Origin: Halomonas urmiana
GTDB taxonomy: Bacteria > Pseudomonadota > Gammaproteobacteria > Pseudomonadales > Halomonadaceae
DNA length: 64,000 nucleotides
Assembly (NCBI RefSeq): GCF_005780185.1
Contig: NZ_VBUI01000004.1
Location: 62,001-126,000, forward strand
Direction: 5' to 3'
Shown: positions 28,741 through 37,641 of the stretch, piece after piece
Position numbering within the stretch: the stretch's first letter is position 1
How the letters are laid out: every line of letters starts with the position of its first letter
Notes under the pieces: model-generated
Told to the model about the DNA's origin: nothing
Seen by the model: only the letters and a program-made list of their open reading frames with translations
Databases searched by the model: none
Made by a program: the position numbers and the translations under genes

Positions 28741-30153
28741 TCAGAGGTCGCGCATCAGCAGCGCGAACTCGATGCGCTCGGGCGAGATCGCCTCACCCGG
28801 CACGGGGATGCGTACCACGTGGCCGGAGCCCGGGGCCGCGCCCACTGACTCCCCGCGACGGTTCTCGATGTGCTCGAGCACGAAGCGGCGGTTGCCGCCG
28901 GGCAGCATCAGCTCCATGGAGTCGCCGACCTCGAAGCGGTTCTTGACGTCGATCTCCAGCACGCCGCGATCCGGATCGTAGGCGGTGACCTCGCCGACGA
29001 ACTGCTGGTGCACGCCCACCGAGTTGCCCTGCTCATAGTTCTGGTACTGGTCGTGGACGTGGCGGCGATAGAAGCCCTCCGTATAGCCACGGTTAGCGAG
29101 GTTGTCGAGCTCGTCCATCAGGCGCATGTCGAAGGGACGGCCGGCCACGGCGTCGTCGATGGCGCGGCGATAGACCTGGGCGGTGCGCGCCACGTAGTAG
29201 GGCGACTTGGTACGCCCCTCGATCTTCAGCGAGGTGACGCCCATCTCGGCCAGGCGCGGCACGTGCTGCACCGCGCGCAGGTCCTTGGAGTTCATGATGT
29301 AGGTGCCGTGCTCGTCCTCGTACACCGGCATCAGCTCACCCGGCCGGCTGCGATCCTCGATCAGCGCCGAGAGCTCGTCCTGCCCCTCGGTGCCGCCGGC
29401 GGTCGCGGTGCTCGCCTCGGCGCTGCCGCCGCCCGAGGCGATCAGCCCACCGCCCTGCTCCGGCGTCCAGATGCCGCTGGCGGCGTGGGCGCGGGCCGAG
29501 TTGGCCGGTACCAGGCCACCGGTCTCGTCCTCGGACGCCGCCACGGTGTTGTACTTCCAGCGGCAGGCGTTGGTGCAGGTGCCCTGGTTGGGGTCGCGGT
29601 GATTGAAGTAGCCCGAGAGCAGGCAGCGCCCGGAGTAGGCGATGCACAGCGCGCCGTGGACGAAGGTCTCGATCTCCAGATCCGGGCACTCGGCGCGGAT
29701 CTGGGCGATCTCCTCCAGCGACAACTCCCGGGAGAGGATGATGCGGCCGATGCCCTGCTGCTGCCAGAACCGCGCGGCCGCGTAGTTGACCACGTTGGAC
29801 TGCACGGAAAGGTGGATCACCTGCTCGGGCCAGCGCTCGCGGATCATCATGATCAGTCCGGGGTCGGACATGATCAGCGCATCCGGCCCGGCCTCGATCA
29901 CCGGCTCCATGTCGCGCAGGTAGGTCTTGAGCTTGCTGTTGTGCGGCGCGATGTTGGAGGCCACGTAGAACTGCTTGCCCCGCTCGTGGGCGTAGGCGAT
30001 GCCCTTGTGCAGGTTGTCGATCTTGAAGTCGTTGTTGCGCACGCGCAGCGAGTAGCGAGGCTGGCCGGCATAGACCGCATCCGCCCCGTAGGCGAAGGCG
30101 TAGCGCATGTTCTTGAAGGTGCCGGCAGGCGACAGCAGTTCAGGGGCTTTCAT
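28741..30153 (-). CDS. trhP: tRNA 5-hydroxyuridine synthesis protein TrhP (peptidase U32 family)
   Basis: TrhP (YegQ) is needed for prephenate-dependent hydroxylation of wobble uridine 34 in tRNAs. The start ATG at 30153 gives [20 protein letters not shown], the family's opening. The U32 signature [20 protein letters not shown] follows, with cysteine clusters CLLSGYF and CTNACRW that may bind iron-sulfur. At 470 residues it is slightly longer than E. coli YegQ (~450); residues ~215-260 are a Gly/Ala/Ser-rich low-complexity insert. Upstream in-frame codons to 30399 lie in the promoter region and were excluded. It is divergent from queC. Confidence 0.88.
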   Translation of the reverse strand: MKAPELLSPAGTFKNMRYAFAYGADAVYAGQPRYSLRVRNNDFKIDNLHKGIAYAHERGKQFYVASNIAPHNSKLKTYLRDMEPVIEAGPDALIMSDPGLIMMIRERWPEQVIHLSVQSNVVNYAAARFWQQQGIGRIILSRELSLEEIAQIRAECPDLEIETFVHGALCIAYSGRCLLSGYFNHRDPNQGTCTNACRWKYNTVAASEDETGGLVPANSARAHAASGIWTPEQGGGLIASGGGSAEASTATAGGTEGQDELSALIEDRSRPGELMPVYEDEHGTYIMNSKDLRAVQHVPRLAEMGVTSLKIEGRTKSPYYVARTAQVYRRAIDDAVAGRPFDMRLMDELDNLANRGYTEGFYRRHVHDQYQNYEQGNSVGVHQQFVGEVTAYDPDRGVLEIDVKNRFEVGDSMELMLPGGNRRFVLEHIENRRGESVGAAPGSGHVVRIPVPGEAISPERIEFALLMRDL

Positions 30154-30230
30154 GGAATTCACCGTTGTCAGGACGATGGCACCGTCGACGGCCGGGGCCG
30201 CGCGGGTGCAAAGGGGGTGGAAGGCGCGAA

Positions 30231-30282
30231 AGTCTAGCAATTGGCGTCGATTCTGGCCAGATACGGCGGCCTTGCGTACACT
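30231..30282. promoter_or_regulatory. Divergent trhP/queC promoters sharing a palindromic -35
   Basis: The palindromic hexamer TGGCCA (30254-30259) is exactly 17 bp from TACACT (30277-30282), facing queC, and exactly 17 bp from TAGACT on the minus strand (30231-30236), facing trhP. The trhP -10 is also extended (TGC before it). Both hexamers are fair sigma70 matches; the symmetry makes the assignment more believable but is not proof. Confidence 0.45.
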
Positions 30283-30373
30283 ATCGCGCGCCGGACCGGA
30301 TCCCGGCGCCCTCTCCCGACGCGTCGCTGGATACGCGGCGGGGGCGACAAATTCTCCGACCAGAGTTTCCGAC

Positions 30374-31156
30374 ATGACCCACTCCCCCGATCCCGCCACC
30401 GTGGTGATCTACTCCGGCGGCATGGATTCCTTCACCGTGCTGCACCGTGCCCTGCGCGAGGGGCTCGACGTCCACGCCCTCTCCTTCGACTACGGTCAGC
30501 GCCATCGCCGCGAGCTCGAGGTGGCCGGGCGCGTCTGCCGCGAGCTCGGCGTGCCCCACCAGGTGGTCGACATCACCGCCATCCATGGCCTGATCGACAA
30601 CTCGGCACTCACCGACGCAAGCCGCGCGATGCCCGAGGGCGACTACGCCGAGGACAACCTGGCCGCCACCGTGGTGCCCAACCGCAACATGGTGCTGCTC
30701 TCGCTGGCCATCGCCAAGGCCGTCAACATCGGCGCCGACCGGGTCGACTACGGCGCCCACGGCGGCGACCATGTGCTTTATCCGGACTGCCGCCCCGCCT
30801 TCGTCGAGGCGATGAACGACGTGGCCGGCATCGCCAACTTCGAACCCGTGACGATCCACGCGCCCTATCTGCGCGCGAGCAAGGCCGAGATCCTCGCCGA
30901 GGGCCTGGCCATGGGCCTCGACTACGCCGAGACCTGGACCTGCTATCGCGGCGAGGCACTCGCCTGCGGCCGCTGCGGCAGCTGCCGTGAGCGCCTGGCG
31001 GCCTTCGCCGCCAACGACGCCGTCGATCCTTTGGGCTATCTACAGCGGCCCGATGACGCCGCCGACTCACCGCGGCCCGAAACCGCCGCGGAGTCACCGC
31101 GGCCCGATGCCGCCGTCGAGGCTCAGCGTCCTGACCACGACGCGGGAGAGTCCTGA
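30374..31156 (+). CDS. queC: 7-cyano-7-deazaguanine synthase QueC
   Basis: QueC makes preQ0 from 7-carboxy-7-deazaguanine with ATP and ammonia, on the way to queuosine in tRNA. It has the N-type ATP pyrophosphatase P-loop SGGMDS (residues 14-19), VPNRNMV, and a zinc site [10 protein letters not shown] near 200. The catalytic part ends near residue 220. The remaining ~38 residues are a Pro/Ala/Glu tail built from four 9-residue repeats, absent from ordinary QueC. The start is ATG 30374; the queE start shares one base with its stop (TGATG). Confidence 0.93.
   Translation: MTHSPDPATVVIYSGGMDSFTVLHRALREGLDVHALSFDYGQRHRRELEVAGRVCRELGVPHQVVDITAIHGLIDNSALTDASRAMPEGDYAEDNLAATVVPNRNMVLLSLAIAKAVNIGADRVDYGAHGGDHVLYPDCRPAFVEAMNDVAGIANFEPVTIHAPYLRASKAEILAEGLAMGLDYAETWTCYRGEALACGRCGSCRERLAAFAANDAVDPLGYLQRPDDAADSPRPETAAESPRPDAAVEAQRPDHDAGES
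31043..31150 (+). repeat. 27-bp tandem repeat, four copies, in the 3' end of queC
   Basis: Units begin at 31043, 31070, 31097 and 31124. Each encodes nine residues of pattern (Q/P)RPxxAAxS; the first three share an identical GCGGCCCGA core exactly 27 bp apart, and the fourth is degenerate. The array keeps the reading frame and runs up to the queC stop codon. Confidence 0.8.
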
Positions 31157-31800
31157 TGTACAGCGTCAAGGAAGCCTTCTACTCGCTGCAGGGCGAGGGA
31201 GGCCAGGCGGGGCGCGCCAGCGTCTTCTGTCGCTTCAGCGGCTGCAACCTGTGGTCGGGGCGTGAAAAGGATCGTGCCACCGCGGCCTGCCGCTTCTGCG
31301 ATACCGACTTCATCGGCACCGATGGCCAGCACGGCGGTCGCTTCGCGAATGCCGCCGCCCTGGCCGATCACCTGACCGCGCTATGGCCCGATCACGGCGG
31401 CGTGGCCACGCCCTACGTGGTGTTTACCGGCGGCGAGCCGCTGCTGCAGCTGAATGAGGCCCTGGTGGCCGCCATGCACGAGCGGGGCTTCGAGGTCGCG
31501 GTGGAGACCAACGGCACCCTGCCGATCCCCGACGGCATCGACTGGCTCTGCGTGAGCCCCAAGGGCGACAACCCGCTGGTCGTCACCGGCGGCAACGAGC
31601 TCAAGCTGGTCCACCCCCAGGCCGGGATCACGCCGGAGCGCTTCGCGCGGCTGGATTTCGCCCACTTCTTCCTTCAGCCCATGGACACCGCCCCCGGCGG
31701 CCTCGAGGGCGACAGCATGGCCGAGACGGTGGCCTACTGCCTGGCCCACCCCCAGTGGCGGCTGTCGCTGCAGACCCACAAGATCGTAGGAGTCGACTGA
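31156..31800 (+). CDS. queE: 7-carboxy-7-deazaguanine synthase QueE
   Basis: This radical-SAM enzyme contracts the ring of 6-carboxytetrahydropterin to 7-carboxy-7-deazaguanine. The unusual CX14CX2C cluster motif of the QueE family is present (CNLWSGREKDRATAACRFC, residues ~30-48), followed by the SAM-binding FTGGEPLLQ. The 214 residues match the family. It overlaps queC by one base and the next gene by one base (TGATG at both joins), implying translational coupling. Confidence 0.94.
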   Translation: MYSVKEAFYSLQGEGGQAGRASVFCRFSGCNLWSGREKDRATAACRFCDTDFIGTDGQHGGRFANAAALADHLTALWPDHGGVATPYVVFTGGEPLLQLNEALVAAMHERGFEVAVETNGTLPIPDGIDWLCVSPKGDNPLVVTGGNELKLVHPQAGITPERFARLDFAHFFLQPMDTAPGGLEGDSMAETVAYCLAHPQWRLSLQTHKIVGVD

Positions 31801-32645
31801 TGACCCTCTTCGTCAACCGTCTTACCCAGCTCGATGCGTCGCTGTGGTGCCCGCGGCGCGGCCTGGTCGGTGCGAGCTGGCAGGTCGACGTCGAGCTCGA
31901 CGGCGAACTCGGCGAGGACGGCATGCTCTTCGACTTCGGCGAGGTGAAGCCCTGGATCAAGGGTGTGATCGACGCCGGCGTCGATCACACCCTGCTGGTG
32001 CCCACCGAGGCGCCGGGCGTGACGCTGCATGACTGCCGGGAGGGCCTCTGCCTGCGCAGCGACACCCCCTATCCGCTGGAGATGCGCGCCCCGCGCCAGG
32101 CGCTGAGCCTGCTGCCCTGGTCCGAGATCACCCCCGAGCGCCTCGCCCGCCACCTGGCTGGCGAGCTGATGCGCCGGCCGCCGCTGCGGGTCGACGACAT
32201 CCGCCTGACCCTGCGCGAGGAGGCGATCGACGGGGCCGCCTACGGCTACAGCCACGGCCTGAAGCGCCACGCCGGCAACTGTCAGCGCATCGCCCACGGC
32301 CATCGCTCGCGGCTGCATATCTGGCAGGAGGGGCAGCGCCAGCCGGCGCTAGAGGCGCGCTGGGCCGAGTGGCTCAGTGAGCGCTACCTGGTGGACGAGG
32401 CGGATATCGTCGAGGATGACGAGCCCGGCCAGGATGACCGGCTGACCAGCCGCTATCGCGCCGAGCAGGGGCAGTTCTTCCTGCGCCTGCCGCGCCACCG
32501 CTGCGCCGTGTTGCCCACCCCCACCACCGTGGAGCAGATCGCCGCCTGGCTGGCCGATGCCATCGCCCGGGAGAGCGGCCGAACCACCCGGGTCCAGGCC
32601 TTCGAGGGGATCGACAAGGGAGCCATTGCCGAGGCACGCCCGTGA
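31800..32645 (+). CDS. queD: Two-domain 6-carboxytetrahydropterin synthase (QueD-like)
   Basis: This gene sits where queD is expected and should convert dihydroneopterin triphosphate to 6-carboxytetrahydropterin. At 281 residues it is about twice the normal QueD (~120-140). The motifs are divided. The N-terminal half has the DFGEVK stretch (D45-K50) and the D62-H63 pair but lacks the zinc histidines. The second half has the nucleophile/zinc module C161 and H166-G-H168 preceded by YSHGLKRH. It lacks a clear DF/DH pair, but FEGIDKG near the C-terminus may supply the catalytic glutamate. The start is the ATG overlapping the queE stop. The enzymatic role is inferred from context plus these motifs. 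Confidence 0.78.
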   Translation: MTLFVNRLTQLDASLWCPRRGLVGASWQVDVELDGELGEDGMLFDFGEVKPWIKGVIDAGVDHTLLVPTEAPGVTLHDCREGLCLRSDTPYPLEMRAPRQALSLLPWSEITPERLARHLAGELMRRPPLRVDDIRLTLREEAIDGAAYGYSHGLKRHAGNCQRIAHGHRSRLHIWQEGQRQPALEARWAEWLSERYLVDEADIVEDDEPGQDDRLTSRYRAEQGQFFLRLPRHRCAVLPTPTTVEQIAAWLADAIARESGRTTRVQAFEGIDKGAIAEARP

Positions 32646-32911
32646 GCACGTCCACGTCGCCGGGCGGGTGTCGTCCCGGCTGCGGCGCCTGCTGCATCGC
32701 CCCCTCGATCAGCTCACCGCTCCCCGGCATGCCCGGGGGCAAGCCGGCCGGCGTGCGCTGCGTCCAGCTCGACGACGCCAACCTCTGCCGCCTCTTCGGT
32801 GATCCGCGCCGCCCGGCGGTGTGCGAGCGCTTCGATCACGACCCTGAGCTGTGTGGCGACGATCGCGACGAGGCGCTCGCGCACATAGAGGCCCTGGAGC
32901 TCGCCACCTAA
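32642..32911 (+). CDS. YkgJ family cysteine-cluster protein
   Basis: This 89-residue protein has the YkgJ pattern: CRPGCGACC near the N-terminus, then C-V-Q-L-D...C-x-L-F and a final VCERF with another cysteine, thought to bind zinc or iron. The function is unknown. It starts at a GTG overlapping the queD-like stop (GTGA), so it is the fourth gene of the que operon and may be a maturation or metal-handling helper; that is a guess from position. Confidence 0.82.
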   Translation: MSTSTSPGGCRPGCGACCIAPSISSPLPGMPGGKPAGVRCVQLDDANLCRLFGDPRRPAVCERFDHDPELCGDDRDEALAHIEALELAT

Positions 32912-32964
32912 GCGTCGACACCCCCCTCGTTCTCGGCGCGCCAGGAAAGAGACATGACCCCAGC

Positions 32965-33000
32965 AACGACAGCGGCGCCCCTCGGGGCGCCGCTGTCGTT
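32965..33000. terminator. 17-bp perfect inverted repeat, bidirectional terminator
   Basis: Arms 32965-32981 and 32984-33000 are perfectly complementary with only a TC centre, so the real loop is about four bases. The arms begin AACGAC and end GTCGTT, giving short A/T flanks on both strands. It separates the convergent que operon and the large regulator gene. Confidence 0.7.
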
Positions 33001-33048
33001 AGAGAGCATCGTTTGGCAGGCATCGTCGGCGAGCGTCGCGACCTGGCG

Positions 33049-36000
33049 TCAGGAGGAGAGATCCTCGACGTGGGACAGGCGACGGTCGAGCAGGCTTCGC
33101 CAACGCATCAGCACCGGGGCATCGCCGTGGCTCACCACGCCCAGCAGGCGGCGGAACTCCGCCTGAGCCGCCTCGTCGCACGGGTCGATCAGTGTCAGCC
33201 AGAGCTCCAGCGATGAGAGCTGCTGATGCAGGTTGCCGTCCTCCCGGGCATGCACCAGGGCCTGCTCGGCCAGGCTCCTGACCTCCTCTCGGGAGTGCCC
33301 CAGGCGGTGGCGGATCCGCGCCAGGTTGAGCGCCAGCTCGGAGACGAACAGCGTGGTGCGCTCGCGAGCGATCATCAGGCACTGATCGAGGTAGCCCTCG
33401 GCGCGGGAGAGCTCGCCCAGGGCCACGCAGGCATCCACGTACCAGAGGGCCGGGCGCTGATAGGGATCGCGCCCGGTGACCTCGGCCAGCTCCTCCAGGG
33501 CCGACTCGATCTGGGCCAGGCCATCTCGGTCGCCCGCCAGCGCCCGCTGCCAGCCCAGCACGCAGCGCGAGGCCACCTGCCAGAGGTGCAGGTCCGGCGT
33601 ACCGGTCAGCTCGAAGGCGCGCTCGGCGCGGGCGGTGGCCAGATGCACGTGGCCCAGCTGGCGGTAGAGCGCCGCGGCATACATCAGCGCCATGGCGAGG
33701 CTGCCCGGGTGATTGATGCGCTCGGCCAGGCGAATGGCCGACTCCACCTGACGCTCCGCCCGCTGGTAGTCGCCGCGCAGGCAGAGCGCCCAGCCCTGAA
33801 AGCAGGCCGCGGCCACCTGGGGATGATCGGAGAACGGCAGCCACTCGATCATCATCGAGGCGTTGAGCGGGTCGATCTCCTCGAGGTGGTCGTAGGCCTG
33901 TGAGATGCGTCCCGCCCAGTATTCGCAGCTGGCCCGGGCGAAGTCGGCCAGGCGCCGGTAGCGGGGATCCTCCAGGCGATCGGCGAGGCCGGCCAGCCGT
34001 GAGGCCAGCGAGAAGGCATCGGCATGGGCATGGCGCTGGCTGCAGCCCACCCACAGCCCCCACTTGACCAGGAAGGCCTGCTCCAGGTCGCCGCCCTCCT
34101 CCGGGCCGCCCGGTTGCTGGGCCAGCAGCTCCCGGGCGCGCACGAAGCTCTCGTGGGCGGTGGGCGAGCCATGCCCCTCCAGGGCGAAGGCCGCCTGGCC
34201 ACGCACGGTGAGCAGGCTGATCTCGCGCTCCGCCTGATCCTCGACGTGGCGCAGGCTGGCCAGGCCGAAATCGGCCATCTTCAGCGCCGTGCGGTTGGCG
34301 CTGACCTTGAGGGCCTCCCGGGCGGCCAGCTCGAAGTAACGGGCGCCACGGGCATAGTGGCCGCTGCGCCGCAGGTGGGTGGCGAAGTCGCCGGGATGGC
34401 GACTGATCCACATTGGGAAGTGCTCTTCGATCAGGCTGACCACCTGGCGGTGGATGCTCACCCGCACGTCGCGTGGACAGGCCAGGTAGGCGGCCTCCTG
34501 GAGCAGCTGATGGGTGAACTGGTACTCGCGCTCGGCCGACTCACCGTCGGCCGGCTCGATGATCTCCAGGCGGCGCATGTGCTCCAGGGCCGCGGAGAGG
34601 CGACTCATCTCCCAGCCGCTGCACTCGGCGAGGAAGTCGAGGCGGAAGCGGCGCCCCAGCACCGCCGCCACGTGGGCCACCTCGCGGTCGCCGTCGAGCT
34701 GGTCAATGCGGCTGGCCAGGAGCCCCAGCAGGCCGTGGGGCAGTTCGTCGAACTGGACGCTGCGCCCCTCGCGGCGATCCATGTCCACGCGCCGGCAGAT
34801 CTCCTGCAGGTAGAGCGGCACCCCGTCGCAGCGCTCGATGATCTGGCCGCGCAGCCGCGGGCTGAGGTGGATCCGGTAGCGACGCGCGAGCTGCGAGAGC
34901 AGCCGGGAGGACTGGGTAGGATCGAGCCGCCCCAGCGAGATCTGCTGATCCCAGTGCAGCCGTGCCGGCAGCGCCTCGCGGCCATGGTGGCTGGCCACCA
35001 GCAGGAAGGGACAGTTGATCGGCAGCCGCGCCTGGAGGCCGGCCAGCACCTTGAAGGAGGGCTCGTCGAGCCACTGCAGGTCGTCGATCATCAGCACCAG
35101 GGTGCGCTGGCGGGTCAGCTCGCCGATCAGGCGGTGCATCAGCCCCACCACCAGCTCCACGGCCTCGCCGCTCTGGGCCAGCACGGCCATCTCGCGGGGC
35201 TCGCGCACGCCGAGCGCCTCCTCGAGCAGCAGCCGCGGGTCGGTGTCGGGCGCCAGCGCCTCCTCGTCGGCCAGCAGACGAGACACCGCGGCTTCGTCGA
35301 TGCGCCCGCCCAGGTGCCAACGCAGCAGCTGGCGTGCCACGCCGTAGGGCTCCTGCACGGAGAGTCGGGTGGTCGGCTGCCAGCAGATCGCCGCCTCGCG
35401 GCTCTGCTCGAGCTGGCGAAAGCCCACCAGCAGCGCCGACTTGCCGAGCCCCGAGGGGCCGCGCACCAGCACGCTCTGACGCAGACCGATGCCGGCGCGG
35501 GCCAGGGCGTCACGCAGCGTGCGCAGCGAAGTCTCGCGGCCCACCAGGCTCGGCGGCAGCGCCTCGCGCCCGCCTTCATTCGCCCCGAGGACCAGCGCCC
35601 GCAGGCGCACGCGTCCGTCGCTGGCCACCAGGCGCGTGGAGAGACGCGGCTGCAGGTCTAGGGCCGGCGGCATGTGCTGGCTGGCGTCCTGGGAGATCAC
35701 CAGCTCGCTGCCGCCGGCGGCGCTCATCAGGTCCAGGGAGCCCTGGGTCACCTGCCCCAGCGGATCGACCAGATGGCGCTCGGGCAGGTACACCACGCGC
35801 CCGCTGTCGAGGCCCGCGGCCAGCTCGATGCTGGGCGGCTCGCCCTCGCCGCTCCAGTGGCGCAGCGACTCCTCGGGCAGCACGCGGCGGCAGTGTTCAT
35901 AGAGCGCGACCAGCTCGGCCAACTGATGGGCCGGGCCGTGGGTGCCGAAGCAGGCCAGCCCCAGGCCACCGGTCGCCCCGGGCAGCCAGAAGCCACCTAG

Positions 36001-36963
36001 GTGGTGACACTGCTGCTCGAGCCAGCGCATCAATTCGACCTGCAGCGCCAGGCAGGCACGGGCATCGGCACGATCCGAGAGATCGGCCTTGAGGCGCAGG
36101 CGAATGGCCATCACCGAGAGCTGGCGCTGCTCGATCTCGTCCTCGCGCAGCGGCGCACTGTCCGTGGCCAGGGTCCGCGAGAAGGCCCCGCTGGGGCCCA
36201 GCGGGGAACCCTCGGCCGGTGCATCGGACCAGTAGCGGGCGAGCTGTAGGAAGGCGGGGTCGGGCTGCTGACCCGAAAGGGCCAGCAGCTGCAGGTAGGC
36301 GTTGTACTGTTCATGGGCGGCGGCCAGCTGCCCCTGCTCGGCGAGCTGGCGCACCAGGCGTTCGTGGAAGGGGCCATAGCCCGAGAAGCGGCTGACCAGC
36401 GCCTCCAGCACCTCGGCGGGCACCGGCTCCTCGCGCTCCAGCACGCCCTCGGCGAAGCGGATCACGCGCTGGCGCCATTCGTTGCGCACCTGCACCAGCC
36501 AGCGCTGATACTCGGCGCAGCTCCCGAGCTGCAGTTCCTCGACGAGATCGCCCCGGTAGCAGGCGAGCGCCGCCTCGAGGGCGGCCACGTCGCCGGGGCC
36601 GTCGAGCAGGGTCTGCAGGCGGTGCATGTCGAAGCGCCACGCCTCCGGTAGCCGGAAGGCGATGGTCTGGCGAGAGACCGCCAGCACCCGTTCGGCCTCG
36701 TCACCCAGCGACTGGCGCAGGCAGTGCAAGGCGTGACGCAGGTTGGTGCGCCCCGACGACAGCCCCTGGTCGGGCCACAGCAGCTCGGCCAGGGTGGCCC
36801 GGTTGACGGGCTGGTCATGCAGCAGCAGATAGACCAGCAGGGCCTTGACCTTGTCGTAGCTGAACTGGGTCAGGACGTCGTCGCCCAGGTTCAGTGAAAA
36901 GTGGCCGAAGAGTGCCAGGTGATCCCGGTCGTTCTCGTATACGTCGTCGGCTGCATCCCGCAT
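33049..36963 (-). CDS. Very large SARP-type regulator with cyclase-like, AAA ATPase and TPR regions
   Basis: This is a 1,304-residue soluble protein. Residues ~15-90 form an OmpR/SARP-type winged helix (LALFGHFSLNLG...LLVYLLLHD...LAELLWPD...LRHALHCLRQSLG), followed by a BTAD-like helical region to ~250. Residues ~280-450 follow the outline of a class III nucleotide-cyclase domain (RQLSVMAIRL...GGFWLPGATGGLGLACFG...ELAAGLDSGRVV) but lack the metal aspartates. A STAND/AAA domain has Walker A GPSGLGKS (K508) and Walker B LVLMIDDLQW (D626-D627). The C-terminal third is TPR-like helices. There is no LuxR-type HTH at the end. It probably senses a signal and activates transcription; its target is unknown. 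The ATG at 36963 has a better AGGA spacing than 36972. Confidence 0.8.
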   Translation of the reverse strand: MRDAADDVYENDRDHLALFGHFSLNLGDDVLTQFSYDKVKALLVYLLLHDQPVNRATLAELLWPDQGLSSGRTNLRHALHCLRQSLGDEAERVLAVSRQTIAFRLPEAWRFDMHRLQTLLDGPGDVAALEAALACYRGDLVEELQLGSCAEYQRWLVQVRNEWRQRVIRFAEGVLEREEPVPAEVLEALVSRFSGYGPFHERLVRQLAEQGQLAAAHEQYNAYLQLLALSGQQPDPAFLQLARYWSDAPAEGSPLGPSGAFSRTLATDSAPLREDEIEQRQLSVMAIRLRLKADLSDRADARACLALQVELMRWLEQQCHHLGGFWLPGATGGLGLACFGTHGPAHQLAELVALYEHCRRVLPEESLRHWSGEGEPPSIELAAGLDSGRVVYLPERHLVDPLGQVTQGSLDLMSAAGGSELVISQDASQHMPPALDLQPRLSTRLVASDGRVRLRALVLGANEGGREALPPSLVGRETSLRTLRDALARAGIGLRQSVLVRGPSGLGKSALLVGFRQLEQSREAAICWQPTTRLSVQEPYGVARQLLRWHLGGRIDEAAVSRLLADEEALAPDTDPRLLLEEALGVREPREMAVLAQSGEAVELVVGLMHRLIGELTRQRTLVLMIDDLQWLDEPSFKVLAGLQARLPINCPFLLVASHHGREALPARLHWDQQISLGRLDPTQSSRLLSQLARRYRIHLSPRLRGQIIERCDGVPLYLQEICRRVDMDRREGRSVQFDELPHGLLGLLASRIDQLDGDREVAHVAAVLGRRFRLDFLAECSGWEMSRLSAALEHMRRLEIIEPADGESAEREYQFTHQLLQEAAYLACPRDVRVSIHRQVVSLIEEHFPMWISRHPGDFATHLRRSGHYARGARYFELAAREALKVSANRTALKMADFGLASLRHVEDQAEREISLLTVRGQAAFALEGHGSPTAHESFVRARELLAQQPGGPEEGGDLEQAFLVKWGLWVGCSQRHAHADAFSLASRLAGLADRLEDPRYRRLADFARASCEYWAGRISQAYDHLEEIDPLNASMMIEWLPFSDHPQVAAACFQGWALCLRGDYQRAERQVESAIRLAERINHPGSLAMALMYAAALYRQLGHVHLATARAERAFELTGTPDLHLWQVASRCVLGWQRALAGDRDGLAQIESALEELAEVTGRDPYQRPALWYVDACVALGELSRAEGYLDQCLMIARERTTLFVSELALNLARIRHRLGHSREEVRSLAEQALVHAREDGNLHQQLSSLELWLTLIDPCDEAAQAEFRRLLGVVSHGDAPVLMRWRSLLDRRLSHVEDLSS

Positions 36964-36996
36964 GGTGAGCATTCCTGCGTGGCGGAAGTGATGGCC

Positions 36997-37641
36997 TCAG
37001 GCCGGCACACCGCTGTGAAAACGAAAGACCGTGTCCGGCATGGTGACCAGTTCGGCCTCGCGATCGGAAAAGAAGGCAATGCGCGCGTCGATGGGCGCCG
37101 GGGCCAGGCGGCGCGCCAGCATCAGATAGTCCTCGAAATGGCGGCCTTCCGACTTAACCAGACTGCGATAGAACTTGGCAAGTTCATCATCCAGATGCGG
37201 AATCAGCCGCGCGAAGCGCTCGCAGCTGCGCGCCTCGATCAGCGCCCCGATAATCAGGATATCGATCAACCGCTCGGGCTCCTCGCCGCGCACGTGCCGG
37301 CGCAGCCCCTCGGCATAACGCGACGCGCTGATGTGGCGATAGACGATGTCGCGCGCCTCCATCAGCTTGACGACCTGCTCGAAGTGCAGCAACTCCTCCC
37401 GAGCGAGCTGGCTCATCTTGGTCAGCAGCAGCGGCTGGTCCACGTAGCGATAGAGCAGGCTCATGGCCGTGGAGGCCGCCTTCTTCTCGCACTGGGCGTG
37501 ATCGATCAGCAGCAGTTCGGGGTTGTCCAGCGCCCACGCCACCCAGGCATCCGGGGTGGCGCAGGGCAGGAAGGCGAGCAGCTCGGCGGGCAGCAGGTCC
37601 TGGCAGGCGGGCAGTTCGAGAGTATCGGTCGAGGGCATCAT
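36997..37641 (-). CDS. miaE: tRNA-(ms2io6A)-hydroxylase MiaE
   Basis: MiaE is a diiron monooxygenase that hydroxylates the isopentenyl group of ms2i6A37 in tRNA. The four-helix bundle ligands are visible as ECEKK-like and REELLHFEQ (E..H) in the first half and EARSCERF and EGRHFEDY in the second. The 214-residue length is usual. It overlaps the upstream DUF1289 gene as ATGA and lies 33 bp before the large regulator gene on the same strand. Confidence 0.92.
   Translation of the reverse strand: MMPSTDTLELPACQDLLPAELLAFLPCATPDAWVAWALDNPELLLIDHAQCEKKAASTAMSLLYRYVDQPLLLTKMSQLAREELLHFEQVVKLMEARDIVYRHISASRYAEGLRRHVRGEEPERLIDILIIGALIEARSCERFARLIPHLDDELAKFYRSLVKSEGRHFEDYLMLARRLAPAPIDARIAFFSDREAELVTMPDTVFRFHSGVPA

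Noticed and set aside
30154..30373. preQ1 riboswitch upstream of queC
   Set aside because: The leader is short and GC-rich with no recognisable preQ1 aptamer pattern; promoter elements explain the region better.
34024..35661. 545-codon plus-strand open frame opposite the large regulator
   Set aside because: Antisense shadow; the opposite strand has recognisable winged-helix, Walker and TPR motifs, this one has none.
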